64,000 nt of DNA, from contig FOAY01000001.1 in NCBI GenBank assembly GCA_900109485.1, positions 293,914 to 357,913 of the forward strand. Direction: 5' to 3'. How positions within the stretch are numbered: position 1 is the stretch's first letter; each line of letters starts with the position of its first letter. This document shows, piece by piece, positions 48,749-60,092 of this stretch. This DNA comes from Kosakonia sacchari. Its GTDB lineage: Bacteria; Pseudomonadota; Gammaproteobacteria; Enterobacterales; Enterobacteriaceae. The notes under the pieces are model-generated. The model did no database searches, was not told the origin of the DNA, and was given only the letters and a program-made list of their open reading frames with translations. The position numbers and the translations under genes were made by a program.

Positions 48749-50164
48749 GTGGATTACCTGCCGATATTTGCTGAAGTAAAAGACCGCCCCGTACTGGTGA
48801 TTGGCGGCGGCGAAATCGCCGCGCGCAAAATCACCTTTTTGCGTCGCGCTGGCGCACGCGTGCAGGTTGTCGCGCAACGGCTGGAACCGCAACTGCAACA
48901 GCTTGCCGACAGCCAGGCGATTCACTGGCTGGCGACCGAATTTGACGAGGCGCAGCTGGATGCTGTTTTGCTGGTGATTGCGGCAACCGATGACTCGGCG
49001 CTGAATCAACGCGTCTTTGCGGCGGCGAATGCGCGCCTCAAGCTGGTCAACGTGGTGGATAACCAGCCGCTGTGCTCCTTTATTTTCCCGTCGATTGTCG
49101 ATCGCTCGCCGCTGCTGGTGGCGATCTCCTCTGGCGGAACCGCGCCGGTGCTGGCGCGTCTGCTGCGTGAAAAGATTGAAGCGCTGCTGCCGGGCAATCT
49201 GGGCCGCATGGCGGAAGTGGCCGGGCGCTGGCGTTCGCGGATTAAAACCTTTCGTCGCACCACGGATGAACGTCGCCGCTTCTGGGAAAGCGCTTTTCGT
49301 GGGCGTTTTGCCAGCCTGATGGCCGCCGGAGATGAACCCGCCGCCGAAAAAGCGCTCGAAGCCGAACTGGCTCAGCCGGGTTCGGGTAGCGGAGAGATTA
49401 TCCTTGTGGGCGCCGGGCCGGGCGATGCGGGATTACTGACGCTGCGCGGTTTGCAGGTGATCCAGCAGGCCGACGTGGTGTTTTACGATCATCTGGTCAG
49501 CGATGAAGTGCTGGAGCTGACCCGTCGCGATGCAGAGAAAATCTGCGTCGGTAAACGTGCCGGTTCCCATGCGGTAGCGCAGCATGAGACCAACCGCATG
49601 CTGGTGGATGCGGCGCACGAAGGTAAAACGGTGGTGCGGCTGAAAGGCGGCGACCCGTTTATTTTTGGCCGCGGCGGCGAAGAGTTACAGGCGGCGGCAG
49701 AAGCCGGCATTCCTTTTCAGGTGGTGCCGGGCGTCACTGCGGCATCCGGCGCGACGGCTTATGCAGGTATTCCCCTGACGCACCGGGATTTTGCCCAGTC
49801 GGTAACATTTGTCACCGGCCACTATAAAGCCGACAGCGTACCGTTCGACTGGTCGCAACTGGCGCAAAGCCGCCAGACGCTGGCGATTTATATGGGCACC
49901 ATGAAAGCGGCAGAGATCAGCGAACAACTGATTGCTCACGGGCGCGATAAAACCACGCCGGTGGCGGTGATCTCTCGCGGTACGCGCGCGGAGCAACAGG
50001 TTGCTACCGGCACACTAGAACAACTCGAGGAACTGGCGCATGCTGCGCCGATGCCCGCCCTGCTGGTGGTGGGCGAAGTGGTGCAGTTGCATCGCGAGCT
50101 CGCCTGGTTCCGGCATACGACAGCAACGGACGCCTTTGACGCCTCCGTGATTAAACTGGCTTAA
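48749..50164 (+). CDS. cysG: CysG-type siroheme synthase in the cysDNC operon
   Basis: A 471-residue trifunctional enzyme: uroporphyrinogen III methylation, then precorrin-2 oxidation and iron insertion to make siroheme, the cofactor of sulfite and nitrite reductases. The N-terminal CysGB domain (about 1-205) has the NAD motif [11 protein letters not shown], the catalytic Asp104 in NVVDN and Ser128 in AISSGGT. The C-terminal SUMT domain has [13 protein letters not shown] and [16 protein letters not shown]. The GTG at 48749 has a GTGAG ribosome-binding site; a GTG at 48737 is possible. It is divergent from E. coli CysG, fitting the second paralogue seen with cysDNC in Klebsiella-like genera. 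Confidence 0.92.
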   Translation: MDYLPIFAEVKDRPVLVIGGGEIAARKITFLRRAGARVQVVAQRLEPQLQQLADSQAIHWLATEFDEAQLDAVLLVIAATDDSALNQRVFAAANARLKLVNVVDNQPLCSFIFPSIVDRSPLLVAISSGGTAPVLARLLREKIEALLPGNLGRMAEVAGRWRSRIKTFRRTTDERRRFWESAFRGRFASLMAAGDEPAAEKALEAELAQPGSGSGEIILVGAGPGDAGLLTLRGLQVIQQADVVFYDHLVSDEVLELTRRDAEKICVGKRAGSHAVAQHETNRMLVDAAHEGKTVVRLKGGDPFIFGRGGEELQAAAEAGIPFQVVPGVTAASGATAYAGIPLTHRDFAQSVTFVTGHYKADSVPFDWSQLAQSRQTLAIYMGTMKAAEISEQLIAHGRDKTTPVAVISRGTRAEQQVATGTLEQLEELAHAAPMPALLVVGEVVQLHRELAWFRHTTATDAFDASVIKLA

Positions 50165-50173
50165 GGAATGGTT

Positions 50174-51082
50174 ATGGATCAAAAACGACTCACTCACCTG
50201 CGACAACTGGAGGCGGAAAGCATCCATATCATCCGCGAAGTGGCCGCCGAATTTTCCAACCCGGTGATGATGTACTCCATCGGCAAAGATTCCAGTGTGA
50301 TGCTGCATCTGGCGCGTAAAGCCTTCTATCCGGGCACGCTGCCGTTCCCGCTGCTGCACGTCGATACCGGCTGGAAATTCCGTGAGATGTATGAATTCCG
50401 CGACCGTACCGCCAAAGCATATGGCTGTGAACTGCTGGTGCACAAAAACCCGGAAGGGGTGGCGATGGGGATTAACCCGTTCGTGCATGGCAGCGCGAAA
50501 CATACCGACATTATGAAAACCGAAGGGCTGAAGCAGGCGCTGAACAAATATGGTTTTGACGCTGCTTTCGGCGGCGCGCGCCGCGACGAAGAGAAATCAC
50601 GCGCCAAAGAGCGTATTTACTCCTTCCGCGACCGTTTCCACCGCTGGGATCCGAAGAATCAGCGCCCGGAGTTGTGGCACAACTACAACGGCCAGATCAA
50701 CAAGGGCGAAAGCATTCGCGTCTTCCCGCTTTCGAACTGGACCGAGCTGGATATCTGGCAGTACATCTTCCTGGAAAATATCGACATTGTTCCGCTGTAC
50801 CTGGCGGCAGAGCGCCCGGTGCTGGAGCGCGACGGCATGCTGATGATGATCGATGACGACCGTATCGATCTGCAACCTGGCGAAGTGATCGAGCAGCGGA
50901 TGGTGCGTTTCCGTACGCTCGGCTGCTGGCCGCTGACCGGCGCGGTAGAATCTTCCGCGCAAACGCTGCCGGAGATCATCGAAGAGATGCTGGTTTCCAC
51001 TACCAGTGAACGTCAGGGCCGCGTGATTGACCGCGACCAGGCCGGCTCGATGGAGCTGAAAAAACGTCAGGGATACTTCTAA
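50174..51082 (+). CDS. cysD: CysD, sulfate adenylyltransferase subunit 2
   Basis: A 302-residue ATP-PPi synthase-type subunit that forms adenosine 5'-phosphosulfate with CysN. The PP-loop is [15 protein letters not shown]. It is nearly identical to E. coli CysD. The ATG at 50174 has AAGGA at proper spacing, while the ATG at 50168 is too close to it. It lies nine bases after cysG, so siroheme and APS synthesis are co-transcribed. Confidence 0.96.
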   Translation: MDQKRLTHLRQLEAESIHIIREVAAEFSNPVMMYSIGKDSSVMLHLARKAFYPGTLPFPLLHVDTGWKFREMYEFRDRTAKAYGCELLVHKNPEGVAMGINPFVHGSAKHTDIMKTEGLKQALNKYGFDAAFGGARRDEEKSRAKERIYSFRDRFHRWDPKNQRPELWHNYNGQINKGESIRVFPLSNWTELDIWQYIFLENIDIVPLYLAAERPVLERDGMLMMIDDDRIDLQPGEVIEQRMVRFRTLGCWPLTGAVESSAQTLPEIIEEMLVSTTSERQGRVIDRDQAGSMELKKRQGYF

Positions 51083-51091
51083 GGAGCCGCC

Positions 51092-52519
51092 ATGAATAAC
51101 ACTATTGCCCAACAAATTGCCAATGAAGGCGGCGTCGAAGCGTATCTGCACGCCCAGCAGCACAAAAGCCTGCTGCGCTTTCTGACCTGCGGCAGCGTTG
51201 ATGACGGGAAAAGTACCCTGATCGGTCGTTTGCTGCACGATACCCGCCAGATCTATGAAGATCAGCTCTCTACGCTGCATAACGACAGCAAACGCCACGG
51301 CACGCAGGGCGAAAAACTCGACCTGGCGCTGCTGGTGGACGGCCTGCAAGCGGAGCGTGAGCAGGGCATCACTATTGATGTGGCCTATCGCTATTTCTCC
51401 ACCGAGAAGCGCAAATTTATCATCGCCGATACGCCAGGGCACGAGCAGTACACCCGCAATATGGCCACCGGCGCGTCCACCTGCGATCTGGCGATTTTGT
51501 TGATCGATGCGCGTAAAGGCGTGCTGGATCAAACCCGTCGCCACAGCTTTATCTCCACGCTGCTGGGCATTAAGCATCTGGTGGTGGCGGTGAATAAAAT
51601 GGATCTGGTGGAATTTAGCGAAGAGACCTTCGAAAACATTCGCCAGGACTACCTGACCTTTGCTGAACAACTGCCGGGCAACCTGGATATCCGCTTCGTG
51701 CCGCTGTCGGCGCTGGAAGGCGATAACGTTGCCAGCCAGAGCGAAAAAATGCCGTGGTACAGCGGCCCGACGCTGCTGGAAGTGCTGGAAACCGTCGAGA
51801 TTCAGCGCGTGGTGGATACCCAACCGATGCGTTTCCCGGTGCAGTATGTTAACCGTCCGAACCTCGATTTCCGTGGTTTCTCCGGTACGCTGGCATCCGG
51901 CGTAGTGAGTGTTGGCCAGCGCATCAAAGTGCTGCCGTCGGGCGTGGAATCGACCATTACCCGCATCGTCACGTTTGATGGCGATTTACAGGAAGCGGCT
52001 GCGGGCGAAGCCATTACGCTGGTGCTGAAAGATGAGATCGACATCAGCCGCGGCGACCTGATTCTTGATGCGCAGGAAACCCTGCCTGCCGTGCAGCGCG
52101 CGTCGCTTGACGTGGTGTGGATGGCGGAACAGCCGTTGCAGCCGGGCCAGAGCTTTGACATCAAAGTGGCGGGCAAAAAGACGCGCGCGCGCGTCGATGC
52201 TATTCAGTATCAGGTGGATATCAACAATCTGACGCAGCGCCAGGTCGAGAGTCTGCCGTTGAACGGCATTGGCCTGGTTGATTTGACCTTTGATGAACCG
52301 CTGACGCTGGACGCGTATCAACAAAACCCGGTCACCGGCGGCATTATCTTTATTGATCGGCTGAGCAACGTGACCGTGGGCGCGGGTATGGTGCGTGATG
52401 TTCATATTGAACAGCCAACCAGCGCTTCGGAGTTCAGCGCGTTTGAACTGGAGCTGAACCAGCTTATCCGTAAACACTTCCCGCACTGGGGCGCGCGCGA
52501 TCTGCTGGGAGGCAAATAA
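51092..52519 (+). CDS. cysN: CysN, sulfate adenylyltransferase subunit 1 (GTPase)
   Basis: A 475-residue EF-Tu-like GTPase whose GTP hydrolysis drives APS formation by CysD. G motifs: GSVDDGKST (G1), the DTPGHEQY segment (G3) and NKMD (G4), followed by two beta-barrel domains. AAGGAG precedes the ATG. Unlike CysNC fusions in other bacteria, it is separate from CysC; the two overlap by one base. Confidence 0.97.
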   Translation: MNNTIAQQIANEGGVEAYLHAQQHKSLLRFLTCGSVDDGKSTLIGRLLHDTRQIYEDQLSTLHNDSKRHGTQGEKLDLALLVDGLQAEREQGITIDVAYRYFSTEKRKFIIADTPGHEQYTRNMATGASTCDLAILLIDARKGVLDQTRRHSFISTLLGIKHLVVAVNKMDLVEFSEETFENIRQDYLTFAEQLPGNLDIRFVPLSALEGDNVASQSEKMPWYSGPTLLEVLETVEIQRVVDTQPMRFPVQYVNRPNLDFRGFSGTLASGVVSVGQRIKVLPSGVESTITRIVTFDGDLQEAAAGEAITLVLKDEIDISRGDLILDAQETLPAVQRASLDVVWMAEQPLQPGQSFDIKVAGKKTRARVDAIQYQVDINNLTQRQVESLPLNGIGLVDLTFDEPLTLDAYQQNPVTGGIIFIDRLSNVTVGAGMVRDVHIEQPTSASEFSAFELELNQLIRKHFPHWGARDLLGGK

Positions 52520-53124
52520 TGGCTCTGCATGACGAAAATGTCGTCTGGCATGCCCATCCGGTAACGCCTGAACAGCGCGAGCAGCTCCACGGTCACAGTG
52601 GGGTTGTGCTGTGGTTTACCGGGCTCTCCGGCTCTGGCAAATCGACGGTCGCTGGCGCGCTGGAAGAGGCGCTGCATAAGGCGGGCGTCAGCACTTATCT
52701 ACTGGATGGCGACAATGTGCGCCACGGTTTGTGCAGCGATCTCGGTTTTAGCGATGACGATCGCAAAGAGAATATCCGCCGCGTCGGCGAAGTGGCCAAA
52801 CTGATGGTGGAATCCGGGCTGGTGGTGCTGACGGCCTTTATTTCGCCGCATCGCGCTGAGCGTCAGATGGTGCGTGAACGCCTGGGGGAAGGGCGTTTTG
52901 TCGAAGTGTTTGTCGATACGCCACTGGCGATTTGCGAAGCGCGCGATCCTAAAGGGTTGTACAAGAAAGCGCGCGCCGGTGAACTGCGTAATTTCACCGG
53001 CATTGATTCGGTTTACGAAGCGCCCGAATCGCCTGAAGTTCATCTGCAGGGTGAACAATTGGTAACAAATTTGGTCAGCCAATTATTAGACCTCCTCCGG
53101 GAGAGCGATATTATCAGATCCTGA
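52519..53124 (+). CDS. cysC: CysC, adenylylsulfate kinase
   Basis: A 201-residue kinase that phosphorylates APS to PAPS. Walker A is GLSGSGKST and the conserved phospho-Ser is Ser109 in FISPHRAER. The last gene of cysG-cysD-cysN-cysC. Confidence 0.97.
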   Translation: MALHDENVVWHAHPVTPEQREQLHGHSGVVLWFTGLSGSGKSTVAGALEEALHKAGVSTYLLDGDNVRHGLCSDLGFSDDDRKENIRRVGEVAKLMVESGLVVLTAFISPHRAERQMVRERLGEGRFVEVFVDTPLAICEARDPKGLYKKARAGELRNFTGIDSVYEAPESPEVHLQGEQLVTNLVSQLLDLLRESDIIRS

Positions 53125-53235
53125 GACGGTACTGGCGATACGCGCCCTCTTCAGGCATCCCGGCGTGGATTTTGCGCTTCCTGAATTTGCGCGCGTATCT
53201 CCTGTTTACCGGTCGTACAGGCAACAGGATCCGAT

Positions 53236-53562
53236 ATGCGTAACAGTCAGAACATCACCCTCACACGGTCGCCGTCACTCCCTGCGACCGCCGACGAAAC
53301 CACATGGTCTTTTCCCGGGGCCGTGGTGGGGTTCGTTGCATGGCTGCTGGCGCTGGCGATCCCGTTTATGATTTACGGTTCCAACACGCTATTTTTCTTT
53401 CTCTACACCTGGCCGTTTTTCCTCGCGCTGATGCCCGTCTCCGTGGTGGTCGGCATTGCATTGCATTCGCTGCTCGGTGGCCGGTTGCTCTACAGCAGCG
53501 TGGCGACGCTGTTGACGGTCGCCGCCATGTTTGGCGTGCTGTTTATGTGGTTGCTGGGCTAG
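53236..53562 (+). CDS. ygbE: YgbE, DUF3561 inner-membrane protein
   Basis: A 108-residue membrane protein with three predicted transmembrane helices, matching E. coli YgbE through WSFPGAVVGF, YGSNTLFFFLYTWPFFLALMP and the C-terminal LFMWLLG. Function is unknown. It stands alone between cysC and ftsB. Confidence 0.92.
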   Translation: MRNSQNITLTRSPSLPATADETTWSFPGAVVGFVAWLLALAIPFMIYGSNTLFFFLYTWPFFLALMPVSVVVGIALHSLLGGRLLYSSVATLLTVAAMFGVLFMWLLG

Positions 53563-53722
53563 CGGCCATACGTCAAAGCGTAACCCTCATTAAGGCAATG
53601 TGTCCGGCTACGGTTCGGAAGACATTTATGATAAAGTCTGGCGCTTGCGCGGCATCGCCCGGCCCCGGAGTGGAGTCTGACGAAAAGTTATGGGATGATG
53701 GTGCCGTTTTTCAGGGGGCAGG

Positions 53723-54061
53723 ATGGGTAAACTAACGCTGCTATTGCTGGCTTTACTGGTCTGGCTACAGTATTCGCTGTGGTTCGGCAAGAATGGTCTG
53801 CATGACTACGGCCGCGTCAGCGAAGATGTGGCGACACAGCAGGCGACGAACGCCAAATTAAAATCGCGCAACGATCAGCTTTTCGCCGAAATTGACGACC
53901 TCAATGGCGGTCAGGAAGCGATTGAGGAACGCGCACGCAATGAATTAACCATGACTAAGCCGGGCGAAACGTTTTATCGTCTGGTGCCGGACTCGTCAAA
54001 GCGTACTCCGGGGTCAGCGCAAAACCAGAATCAGAATCAAAACACACAAAATAATCGATAA
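53723..54061 (+). CDS. ftsB: FtsB, divisome protein
   Basis: A 112-residue bitopic division protein that forms the FtsQBL complex. A short cytoplasmic start, one transmembrane helix (about 4-20), and a periplasmic coiled coil (about 28-70; [23 protein letters not shown] is part of it) are visible. The C-terminus carries a repeated Gln-Asn tail ([13 protein letters not shown]) that makes it about nine residues longer than E. coli FtsB. It leads the ispD-ispF-truD-surE cluster. Confidence 0.95.
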   Translation: MGKLTLLLLALLVWLQYSLWFGKNGLHDYGRVSEDVATQQATNAKLKSRNDQLFAEIDDLNGGQEAIEERARNELTMTKPGETFYRLVPDSSKRTPGSAQNQNQNQNTQNNR

Positions 54062-54080
54062 ACAGTCCCGGGTTTACGAC

Positions 54081-54791
54081 ATGTCAGCACTAATTCCGGA
54101 CGTCTGTGCCGTGGTGCCGGCCGCCGGATTCGGCCGCCGCATGCAAACGGAATGTCCTAAGCAGTATCTCTCCATTGGCCACAAAACCATTCTTGAGCAC
54201 GCCGTAGATGCGCTGCTTGCCCACCCGCGCGTTAGCCGGGTGATTATTGCCGTCAGTCCAGGCGACGAGCGCTTTGCCCGTCTGCCGCTGGCGCAGCATC
54301 CGCAGATTACCGTGGTGAACGGCGGCGCAGAACGCGCCGATTCGGTGCTGGCGGGCTTAAAGGCCGCTGGCGACGCGCAGTGGGTACTGGTGCATGATGC
54401 CGCGCGTCCTTGTCTGCACCAGGACGATTTAAACCGGCTATTACAGCTCAGCGAAACCAGCCGCGTCGGCGGCATCCTCGCCGCGCCAGTGCGCGACACC
54501 ATGAAACGCGCGGAGCCGGGAAAAACGGCGATTGCCCATACCGTCGAGCGCAATGATTTATGGCATGCGCTGACGCCGCAATTTTTCCCGCTGCAACTGC
54601 TGCACGATTGCCTGACTCGCGCCCTGAATGAAGGCGCGACGATCACCGACGAAGCGTCGGCGCTGGAGTATTGCGGATTCCACCCGGAACTGGTTGCCGG
54701 ACGCGCAGATAATATTAAAGTGACCCGACCGGAAGATTTACGGCTGGCAGAATTCTATCTGACCCTTTCAGACCTTCAGGAGAAAGCATAA
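54081..54791 (+). CDS. ispD: IspD, MEP cytidylyltransferase
   Basis: A 236-residue enzyme that couples 2-C-methyl-D-erythritol 4-phosphate to CTP in isoprenoid synthesis. The nucleotide-binding loop is [18 protein letters not shown], with further signature LVHDAARPC. It overlaps ispF by one base and is 19 bases after ftsB. Confidence 0.97.
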   Translation: MSALIPDVCAVVPAAGFGRRMQTECPKQYLSIGHKTILEHAVDALLAHPRVSRVIIAVSPGDERFARLPLAQHPQITVVNGGAERADSVLAGLKAAGDAQWVLVHDAARPCLHQDDLNRLLQLSETSRVGGILAAPVRDTMKRAEPGKTAIAHTVERNDLWHALTPQFFPLQLLHDCLTRALNEGATITDEASALEYCGFHPELVAGRADNIKVTRPEDLRLAEFYLTLSDLQEKA

Positions 54792-55270
54792 TGCGTATTG
54801 GACACGGTTTTGACGTACACGCCTTTGGCGGCGAAGGCCCGATTATTATCGGCGGCGTACGCATTCCTTACGAGAAAGGGCTGCTGGCGCACTCTGATGG
54901 CGATGTGGCGCTGCACGCGCTGACCGACGCGCTGCTGGGGGCGGCGGCGCTGGGCGACATCGGCAAACTGTTCCCGGATACCGATCCGGCATTTAAAGGC
55001 GCCGATAGCCGCGCGCTGCTGCGCGAGGCCTGGCGACGCATTCAGGCGAAGGGCTATTCGCTGGGTAACGTTGATGTGACCATTATTGCCCAGGCGCCGA
55101 AAATGCTGCCGCACATTCCGCAGATGCGCGTCTTCATTGCTGAAGATCTCGGTTGCCATATGGATGATGTCAACGTCAAAGCCACCACCACCGAGAAACT
55201 CGGTTTTACCGGGCGTGGCGAAGGCATTGCCTGTGAAGCGGTCGCGCTGCTGGTGAAGGCGGCAAAATGA
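54791..55270 (+). CDS. ispF: IspF, MECDP synthase
   Basis: A 159-residue enzyme that forms the cyclic diphosphate in the MEP pathway; works as a trimer with zinc. The ligands Asp8, His10 and His42 are in HGFDVHAFG and LLAHSDGDV. It overlaps ispD and truD. Confidence 0.97.
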   Translation: MRIGHGFDVHAFGGEGPIIIGGVRIPYEKGLLAHSDGDVALHALTDALLGAAALGDIGKLFPDTDPAFKGADSRALLREAWRRIQAKGYSLGNVDVTIIAQAPKMLPHIPQMRVFIAEDLGCHMDDVNVKATTTEKLGFTGRGEGIACEAVALLVKAAK

Positions 55271-56316
55271 CAGAATTCGACAACCTGACCTGGCTGCATG
55301 GCAAACCGGCAGGCAGCGGACTCCTCAAAGCCAACCCGGAAGATTTCGTCGTTGTGGAGGATCTCGGCTTTGAACCGGACGGCGAAGGCGAACATATTCT
55401 GGTGCGTATTCTGAAAAATGGCTGCAACACCCGTTTTGTGGCTGATGCGCTGGCAAAATTCTTAAAAATTCATGCACGCGAAGTGAGCTTCGCCGGGCAA
55501 AAAGATAAACACGCGGTGACCGAGCAGTGGCTGTGCGCCCGCGTGCCGGGCAATACGATGCCGGATCTCAGCGCGTTTGCACTTGAAGGCTGTAAAGTGC
55601 TGGAGTATGCCCGCCACAAGCGCAAGCTGCGGCTGGGCGCATTGCAGGGCAACGCGTTTACGCTGGTGCTGCGTGAAGTGAGCGATCGGGCGGATGTGGA
55701 AGCCCGTTTGCAGGCCATCGGTGAAAAAGGTGTGCCGAATTATTTCGGCGCGCAGCGTTTTGGTATTGGCGGCAGCAATTTGCAGGGCGCGTTGCGCTGG
55801 GCGCAGAGCGCTGCGCCGGTGCGCGACCGTAATAAACGCAGTTTCTGGCTGTCGGCGGCGCGCAGCGCGTTGTTTAATCAAATCGTCAACGAACGATTGA
55901 AAAAAACAGACTTTAATCAAGTTGTTGACGGCGATGCGCTACAATTAGCGGGGCGCGGTAGCTGGTTTGTCGCCAGCGAGGAAGAGCGCGCGGAATTGCA
56001 GGCACGCGTCGATGCGCAAACCTTAATGATTACCGCCGCGCTACCGGGCAGCGGCGATTGGGGCGCGCAGCGCGCAGCATTGGCGTTTGAGCAACAGGCG
56101 GTTGCCGATGCGCCGGAGTTACAGGCGCTGCTGGTGCGGGAAAAAGTCGAAGCCGCGCGCCGCGCGATGCTGCTCTATCCGCAGAAGCTTTGCTGGAACT
56201 GGTGGGATGATGTCACTGTCGAGTTACGTTTCTGGCTCCCGGCGGGAAGTTTTGCCACCAGCGTGGTCAGGGAACTTATTAACACATCGGGTGATTATGC
56301 GAATATTGCTGAGTAA
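55267..56316 (+). CDS. truD: TruD, tRNA pseudouridine-13 synthase
   Basis: A 349-residue pseudouridine synthase acting on U13 of tRNA-Glu. The catalytic Asp80 lies in [14 protein letters not shown], and the family segment NYFGAQRFG is present. It overlaps ispF by four bases and surE by 20. Confidence 0.96.
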   Translation: MTEFDNLTWLHGKPAGSGLLKANPEDFVVVEDLGFEPDGEGEHILVRILKNGCNTRFVADALAKFLKIHAREVSFAGQKDKHAVTEQWLCARVPGNTMPDLSAFALEGCKVLEYARHKRKLRLGALQGNAFTLVLREVSDRADVEARLQAIGEKGVPNYFGAQRFGIGGSNLQGALRWAQSAAPVRDRNKRSFWLSAARSALFNQIVNERLKKTDFNQVVDGDALQLAGRGSWFVASEEERAELQARVDAQTLMITAALPGSGDWGAQRAALAFEQQAVADAPELQALLVREKVEAARRAMLLYPQKLCWNWWDDVTVELRFWLPAGSFATSVVRELINTSGDYANIAE

Positions 56317-57058
56317 CGATGACGGGATCCACGCGCCGGGAATCCAGACGCTGGCAAAAGCGCTGCGCGAGTTTGCCGATGTTCAGGTGGTCGCGCCCGA
56401 TCGTAACCGCAGCGGTGCGTCTAATTCACTGACGCTCGAATCCTCGCTCCGTACTTTTACCTTTGAAAACGGCGATATCGCCGTACAGATGGGCACGCCG
56501 ACCGACTGCGTTTTCCTTGGGGTGAACGCGCTGATGCGTCCGCGCCCGGATGTGGTGGTTTCCGGCATTAATGCCGGGCCGAATCTCGGCGACGATGTGA
56601 TCTACTCCGGCACCGTTGCGGCCGCGATGGAAGGGCGTCATCTCGGCTTTCCGGCGCTGGCCGTCTCGCTCAACGGGCATACCCATTATGAAACGGCAGC
56701 CGCCGTTACCTGCTCTCTTCTGCGTGCGCTCAGCCGCGAGCCGCTGCGTACCGGGCGGATCCTCAATATCAACGTGCCGGATCTGCCGCTCGATGAGATC
56801 AAAGGTATTCGCGTTACCCGTTGCGGTAGCCGTCACCCGGCCGATCAGGTTATTCCGCAGCAGGATCCGCGTGGTAACACGCTGTACTGGATTGGTCCGC
56901 CCGGGGAAAAATGCGATGCCGGGCCGGATACGGATTTTGCAGCCGTGGATGAAGGCTACGTCTCTGTCACGCCGTTGCATGTAGATTTAACAGCATACAG
57001 CGCGCATGATGTGGTGTCGGGCTGGCTGGATCGTGTCGGGGTGAATTCGCAATGGTGA
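56297..57058 (+). CDS. surE: SurE, 5'/3'-nucleotidase
   Basis: A 253-residue metal-dependent phosphatase for nucleotides and short polyphosphate, linked to stationary-phase survival. The metal site uses Asp8 and Asp9 ([12 protein letters not shown]) and the Asn in [12 protein letters not shown]. The ATG at 56297 gives the E. coli length; the frame back to 56087 reads inside truD. It overlaps pcm by seven bases. Confidence 0.96.
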   Translation: MRILLSNDDGIHAPGIQTLAKALREFADVQVVAPDRNRSGASNSLTLESSLRTFTFENGDIAVQMGTPTDCVFLGVNALMRPRPDVVVSGINAGPNLGDDVIYSGTVAAAMEGRHLGFPALAVSLNGHTHYETAAAVTCSLLRALSREPLRTGRILNINVPDLPLDEIKGIRVTRCGSRHPADQVIPQQDPRGNTLYWIGPPGEKCDAGPDTDFAAVDEGYVSVTPLHVDLTAYSAHDVVSGWLDRVGVNSQW

Positions 57059-57678
57059 GTAAACGCGTACAGGATCTTCTCAATCAATTACGCGCGCAGG
57101 GCATTAAAAATGAGCGGGTGCTTGAGGCGTTATCGCAAGTGCCACGCGAGAAATTTATCGATGAGGCGTTTGAACACAAAGCGTGGGATAACGTCGCGTT
57201 ACCTATTGGTCAGGGGCAAACCATTTCGCAGCCGTATATGGTGGCGCGAATGACCGAACTGCTGGATCTGACACCCGCGTCGCGGGTGCTGGAAATCGGC
57301 ACCGGCTCCGGCTATCAAACGGCGATTCTGGCACGTCTGGTACACCATGTCTGTTCTGTTGAACGCATCAAAAGCCTGCAATGGCAGGCGCGCCGCCGCC
57401 TGAAACAGCTCGATCTACACAATGTTTCTACTCGTCACGGTGATGGCTGGCAGGGGTGGCAGGCTCGCGCTCCGTTTGACGCCATTATTGTGACTGCCGC
57501 ACCGCCGGAGATCCCTGCCGCATTAATGTCGCAGCTGGATGATGGCGGCCTTCTTGTTTTACCCGTAGGCGACGAAATGCAGCAGTTGAAGCGCGTTCGT
57601 CGGCGGGGAAGCGAATTTATTATTGATACTGTGGAAGCGGTGCGCTTTGTTCCGCTGATAAGAGGCGAACTGGCCTGA
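57052..57678 (+). CDS. pcm: Pcm, protein-L-isoaspartate O-methyltransferase
   Basis: A 208-residue repair enzyme that methylates isoaspartyl residues in aged proteins. The SAM-binding motif is [15 protein letters not shown], and the substrate-binding segment is [13 protein letters not shown]. Coupled to surE; nlpD follows after 116 bases. Confidence 0.96.
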   Translation: MVSKRVQDLLNQLRAQGIKNERVLEALSQVPREKFIDEAFEHKAWDNVALPIGQGQTISQPYMVARMTELLDLTPASRVLEIGTGSGYQTAILARLVHHVCSVERIKSLQWQARRRLKQLDLHNVSTRHGDGWQGWQARAPFDAIIVTAAPPEIPAALMSQLDDGGLLVLPVGDEMQQLKRVRRRGSEFIIDTVEAVRFVPLIRGELA

Positions 57679-57794
57679 GTTACAGAGTTTTCCCTGGGAT
57701 TTTCAGGCCGTAACAGCGTATGGTGGGCACATTTGCCGCCAGGCGTCGCGGTTATTTTTAAGTCATTGGTTATCTATATATTGTTGGGGGATAA

Positions 57795-58916
57795 ATGAGC
57801 GCGGGAAGCCCGAAATTCACCGTAAGCCGTATTGCGGCATTGTCACTGGTTTCGCTGTGGCTGGCAGGGTGTTCAAATTCCACTAATGCTCCGGCCCCGG
57901 TCAGTTCTGTTGGCGGCAACGCCAGTTCAAATTCCAGTTCCGGCAATTCCGGAATGTTGATCACGCCACCGCCAAAACTTGGCACATCATCGCAGCAGCA
58001 AATTCAGCCTGTGCAGCGCCCGAGCGCGCAGCCAACGCAGATTCAGCCGGTGGCGCAGACGCCTGTTGAAACCGTTAACGGGCGCATCGTCTATAACCGC
58101 CAGTACGGCAATATTCCCAAAGGCAGCTATACCGGCGGCAGTACCTATACGGTGAAGCGTGGCGATACACTATTTTATATCGCGTGGATTACCGGGAACG
58201 ATTTCCGTGATCTGGCGCAGCGTAATAATGTCGCCGCGCCTTATAACCTTGAAGTCGGGCAAACGTTGCAGGTAGGTAATGCATCCGGTACGCCAATTAC
58301 GGGTGGAAATGCCATTACTCAGGCTGATGCATCAGCACAAGGAATAGTCTCAAAACCTGCACAAAATTCCAGCGTAGTGGTTGCTTCGAAACCGACAATT
58401 ACGTATTCTGAGGATTCAGGTGAACAAAGTGCTAACAAAATGTTGCCAAACAACAAGCCTGCGACAACCATCACAGCGCCTGTTACGGCACCTTCTGTAA
58501 GCTCAACCGAACCGACTGCCAGCAGTACATCTACCAGCTCGCCGATTGCTTCATGGCGCTGGCCGACTGAGGGCAAAGTTATCGACAATTTCTCTGCTAC
58601 CGAAGGTGGCAATAAAGGCGTCGATATCTCCGGCAGCAAAGGACAGGCTATTGTCGCGACCGCAGATGGGCGCGTTGTATATGCCGGTAACGCGCTGCGC
58701 GGTTACGGTAATCTGATCATCATAAAACATAACGATGATTACCTGAGTGCCTACGCCCATAACGACACAATGCTGGTCCGGGAACAACAAGAAGTTAAGG
58801 CGGGGCAAAAAATAGCTACCATGGGTAGCACCGGAACCAGTTCTACACGCTTGCATTTTGAAATTCGTTACAAGGGGAAATCCGTAAACCCGCTGCGCTA
58901 TTTGCCGCAGCGATAA
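57795..58916 (+). CDS. nlpD: NlpD, activator of AmiC
   Basis: A 373-residue outer-membrane lipoprotein that activates AmiC at the septum. The lipobox is LAGC with Cys26, followed by a low-complexity Ser/Asn/Gln linker. A LysM domain (about 115-165; [15 protein letters not shown]) binds peptidoglycan. A degenerate M23 LytM domain (about 260-370) lacks the full zinc ligand set and acts as an activator. The linker differs in repeat content from E. coli (379 residues). In E. coli the main rpoS promoter lies inside nlpD. Confidence 0.96.
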   Translation: MSAGSPKFTVSRIAALSLVSLWLAGCSNSTNAPAPVSSVGGNASSNSSSGNSGMLITPPPKLGTSSQQQIQPVQRPSAQPTQIQPVAQTPVETVNGRIVYNRQYGNIPKGSYTGGSTYTVKRGDTLFYIAWITGNDFRDLAQRNNVAAPYNLEVGQTLQVGNASGTPITGGNAITQADASAQGIVSKPAQNSSVVVASKPTITYSEDSGEQSANKMLPNNKPATTITAPVTAPSVSSTEPTASSTSTSSPIASWRWPTEGKVIDNFSATEGGNKGVDISGSKGQAIVATADGRVVYAGNALRGYGNLIIIKHNDDYLSAYAHNDTMLVREQQEVKAGQKIATMGSTGTSSTRLHFEIRYKGKSVNPLRYLPQR

Positions 58917-58951
58917 ATCGGTGCAAGGTTGTTGAAGACCCCCCATTTGAG

Positions 58952-58984
58952 CCGTTGCAGTGCGCGCAGATGCCGCTGCAACGG
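58952..58984 (+). other. Hairpin in the nlpD-rpoS interval
   Basis: CCGTTGCAG pairs perfectly with CTGCAACGG across a 15-base loop, 35 bases after the nlpD stop and 56 bases before rpoS. No T-run follows. It lies in the rpoS mRNA leader and may be part of the structure that DsrA, RprA or ArcZ open. Confidence 0.55.
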
Positions 58985-59040
58985 GCGCAATGAGGCGTTT
59001 TCAGGAGCGTTGCCCAGGGATCACGGGTAGGAGCCACCTT

Positions 59041-60033
59041 ATGAATCAGAATACGCTGAAAGTTCATGATTTAAATGAAGATGCGGAATTTGATGAAAAC
59101 GGAGCAGAGGTTTTTGACGAAAAAGCCTTAGTAGAAGAGGAACCCAGTGATAACGACCTGGCTGAAGAGGAGCTGTTGTCGCAGGGTGCCACCCAGCGTG
59201 TATTAGATGCTACTCAGCTGTACCTTGGGGAAATTGGGTACTCCCCACTATTAACGGCCGAAGAAGAGGTCTATTTTGCACGCCGCGCACTACGCGGTGA
59301 CGTTGCTTCCCGCCGTCGCATGATCGAAAGTAACCTGCGTCTGGTGGTTAAGATTGCCCGTCGTTACAGTAATCGTGGTCTGGCGCTGCTGGATCTGATT
59401 GAAGAGGGTAACCTGGGGCTGATCCGTGCCGTTGAGAAATTTGACCCTGAACGTGGGTTCCGTTTTTCAACTTATGCAACCTGGTGGATTCGTCAGACCA
59501 TTGAGCGGGCGATTATGAATCAAACCCGCACCATTCGTCTGCCCATTCACATTGTTAAAGAGCTGAACGTCTATCTGCGTACCGCGCGTGAGTTATCCCA
59601 TAAGCTGGACCACGAACCGAGTGCGGAAGAGATAGCTGAACGGCTGGACAAACCGGTTGACGACGTAAGCCGTATGCTGCGTCTCAACGAGCGCATTACC
59701 TCAGTTGATACGCCGTTAGGCGGCGATTCTGAAAAAGCGCTGCTGGATATCCTGGCCGATGAGAAAGACAACGGTCCGGAAGACACCACGCAAGATGATG
59801 ATATGAAACAAAGCATCGTCAAATGGCTGTTCGAACTGAACGCCAAACAGCGTGAAGTGCTGGCGCGTCGTTTCGGTCTGCTGGGCTATGAAGCTGCGAC
59901 ACTGGAAGATGTGGGCCGTGAAATTGGCCTCACCCGTGAACGTGTTCGTCAGATTCAGGTTGAAGGTCTGCGTCGTTTGCGCGAAATCCTGCAAACGCAA
60001 GGGCTGAATATCGAAGCGCTGTTCCGCGAATAA
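59041..60033 (+). CDS. rpoS: RpoS, stationary-phase sigma factor
   Basis: A 330-residue sigma-70-family factor for the general stress response. Visible regions: 1.2 ([20 protein letters not shown]), 2 ([19 protein letters not shown] and [21 protein letters not shown]), 3 and 4 ([35 protein letters not shown] in parts). It is nearly identical to E. coli. The ATG at 59041 has GGAG upstream; the frame to 58960 extends into the leader. Control is expected through the long leader and by ClpXP-RssB. Confidence 0.97.
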   Translation: MNQNTLKVHDLNEDAEFDENGAEVFDEKALVEEEPSDNDLAEEELLSQGATQRVLDATQLYLGEIGYSPLLTAEEEVYFARRALRGDVASRRRMIESNLRLVVKIARRYSNRGLALLDLIEEGNLGLIRAVEKFDPERGFRFSTYATWWIRQTIERAIMNQTRTIRLPIHIVKELNVYLRTARELSHKLDHEPSAEEIAERLDKPVDDVSRMLRLNERITSVDTPLGGDSEKALLDILADEKDNGPEDTTQDDDMKQSIVKWLFELNAKQREVLARRFGLLGYEAATLEDVGREIGLTRERVRQIQVEGLRRLREILQTQGLNIEALFRE

Positions 60034-60048
60034 GCATCCTTTCAAGCC

Positions 60049-60086
60049 AAAAAGGCCGGTCGCAGATGACGCGGCCTTTTTCTTTT
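60049..60086 (+). terminator. Terminator of rpoS
   Basis: AAAAAGGCCG pairs with CGGCCTTTTT and continues into a T-rich run, 16 bases past the rpoS stop. Symmetric A and T flanks could also serve the opposing MarR-type gene. Confidence 0.9.
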
Positions 60087-60092
60087 CTGCGG

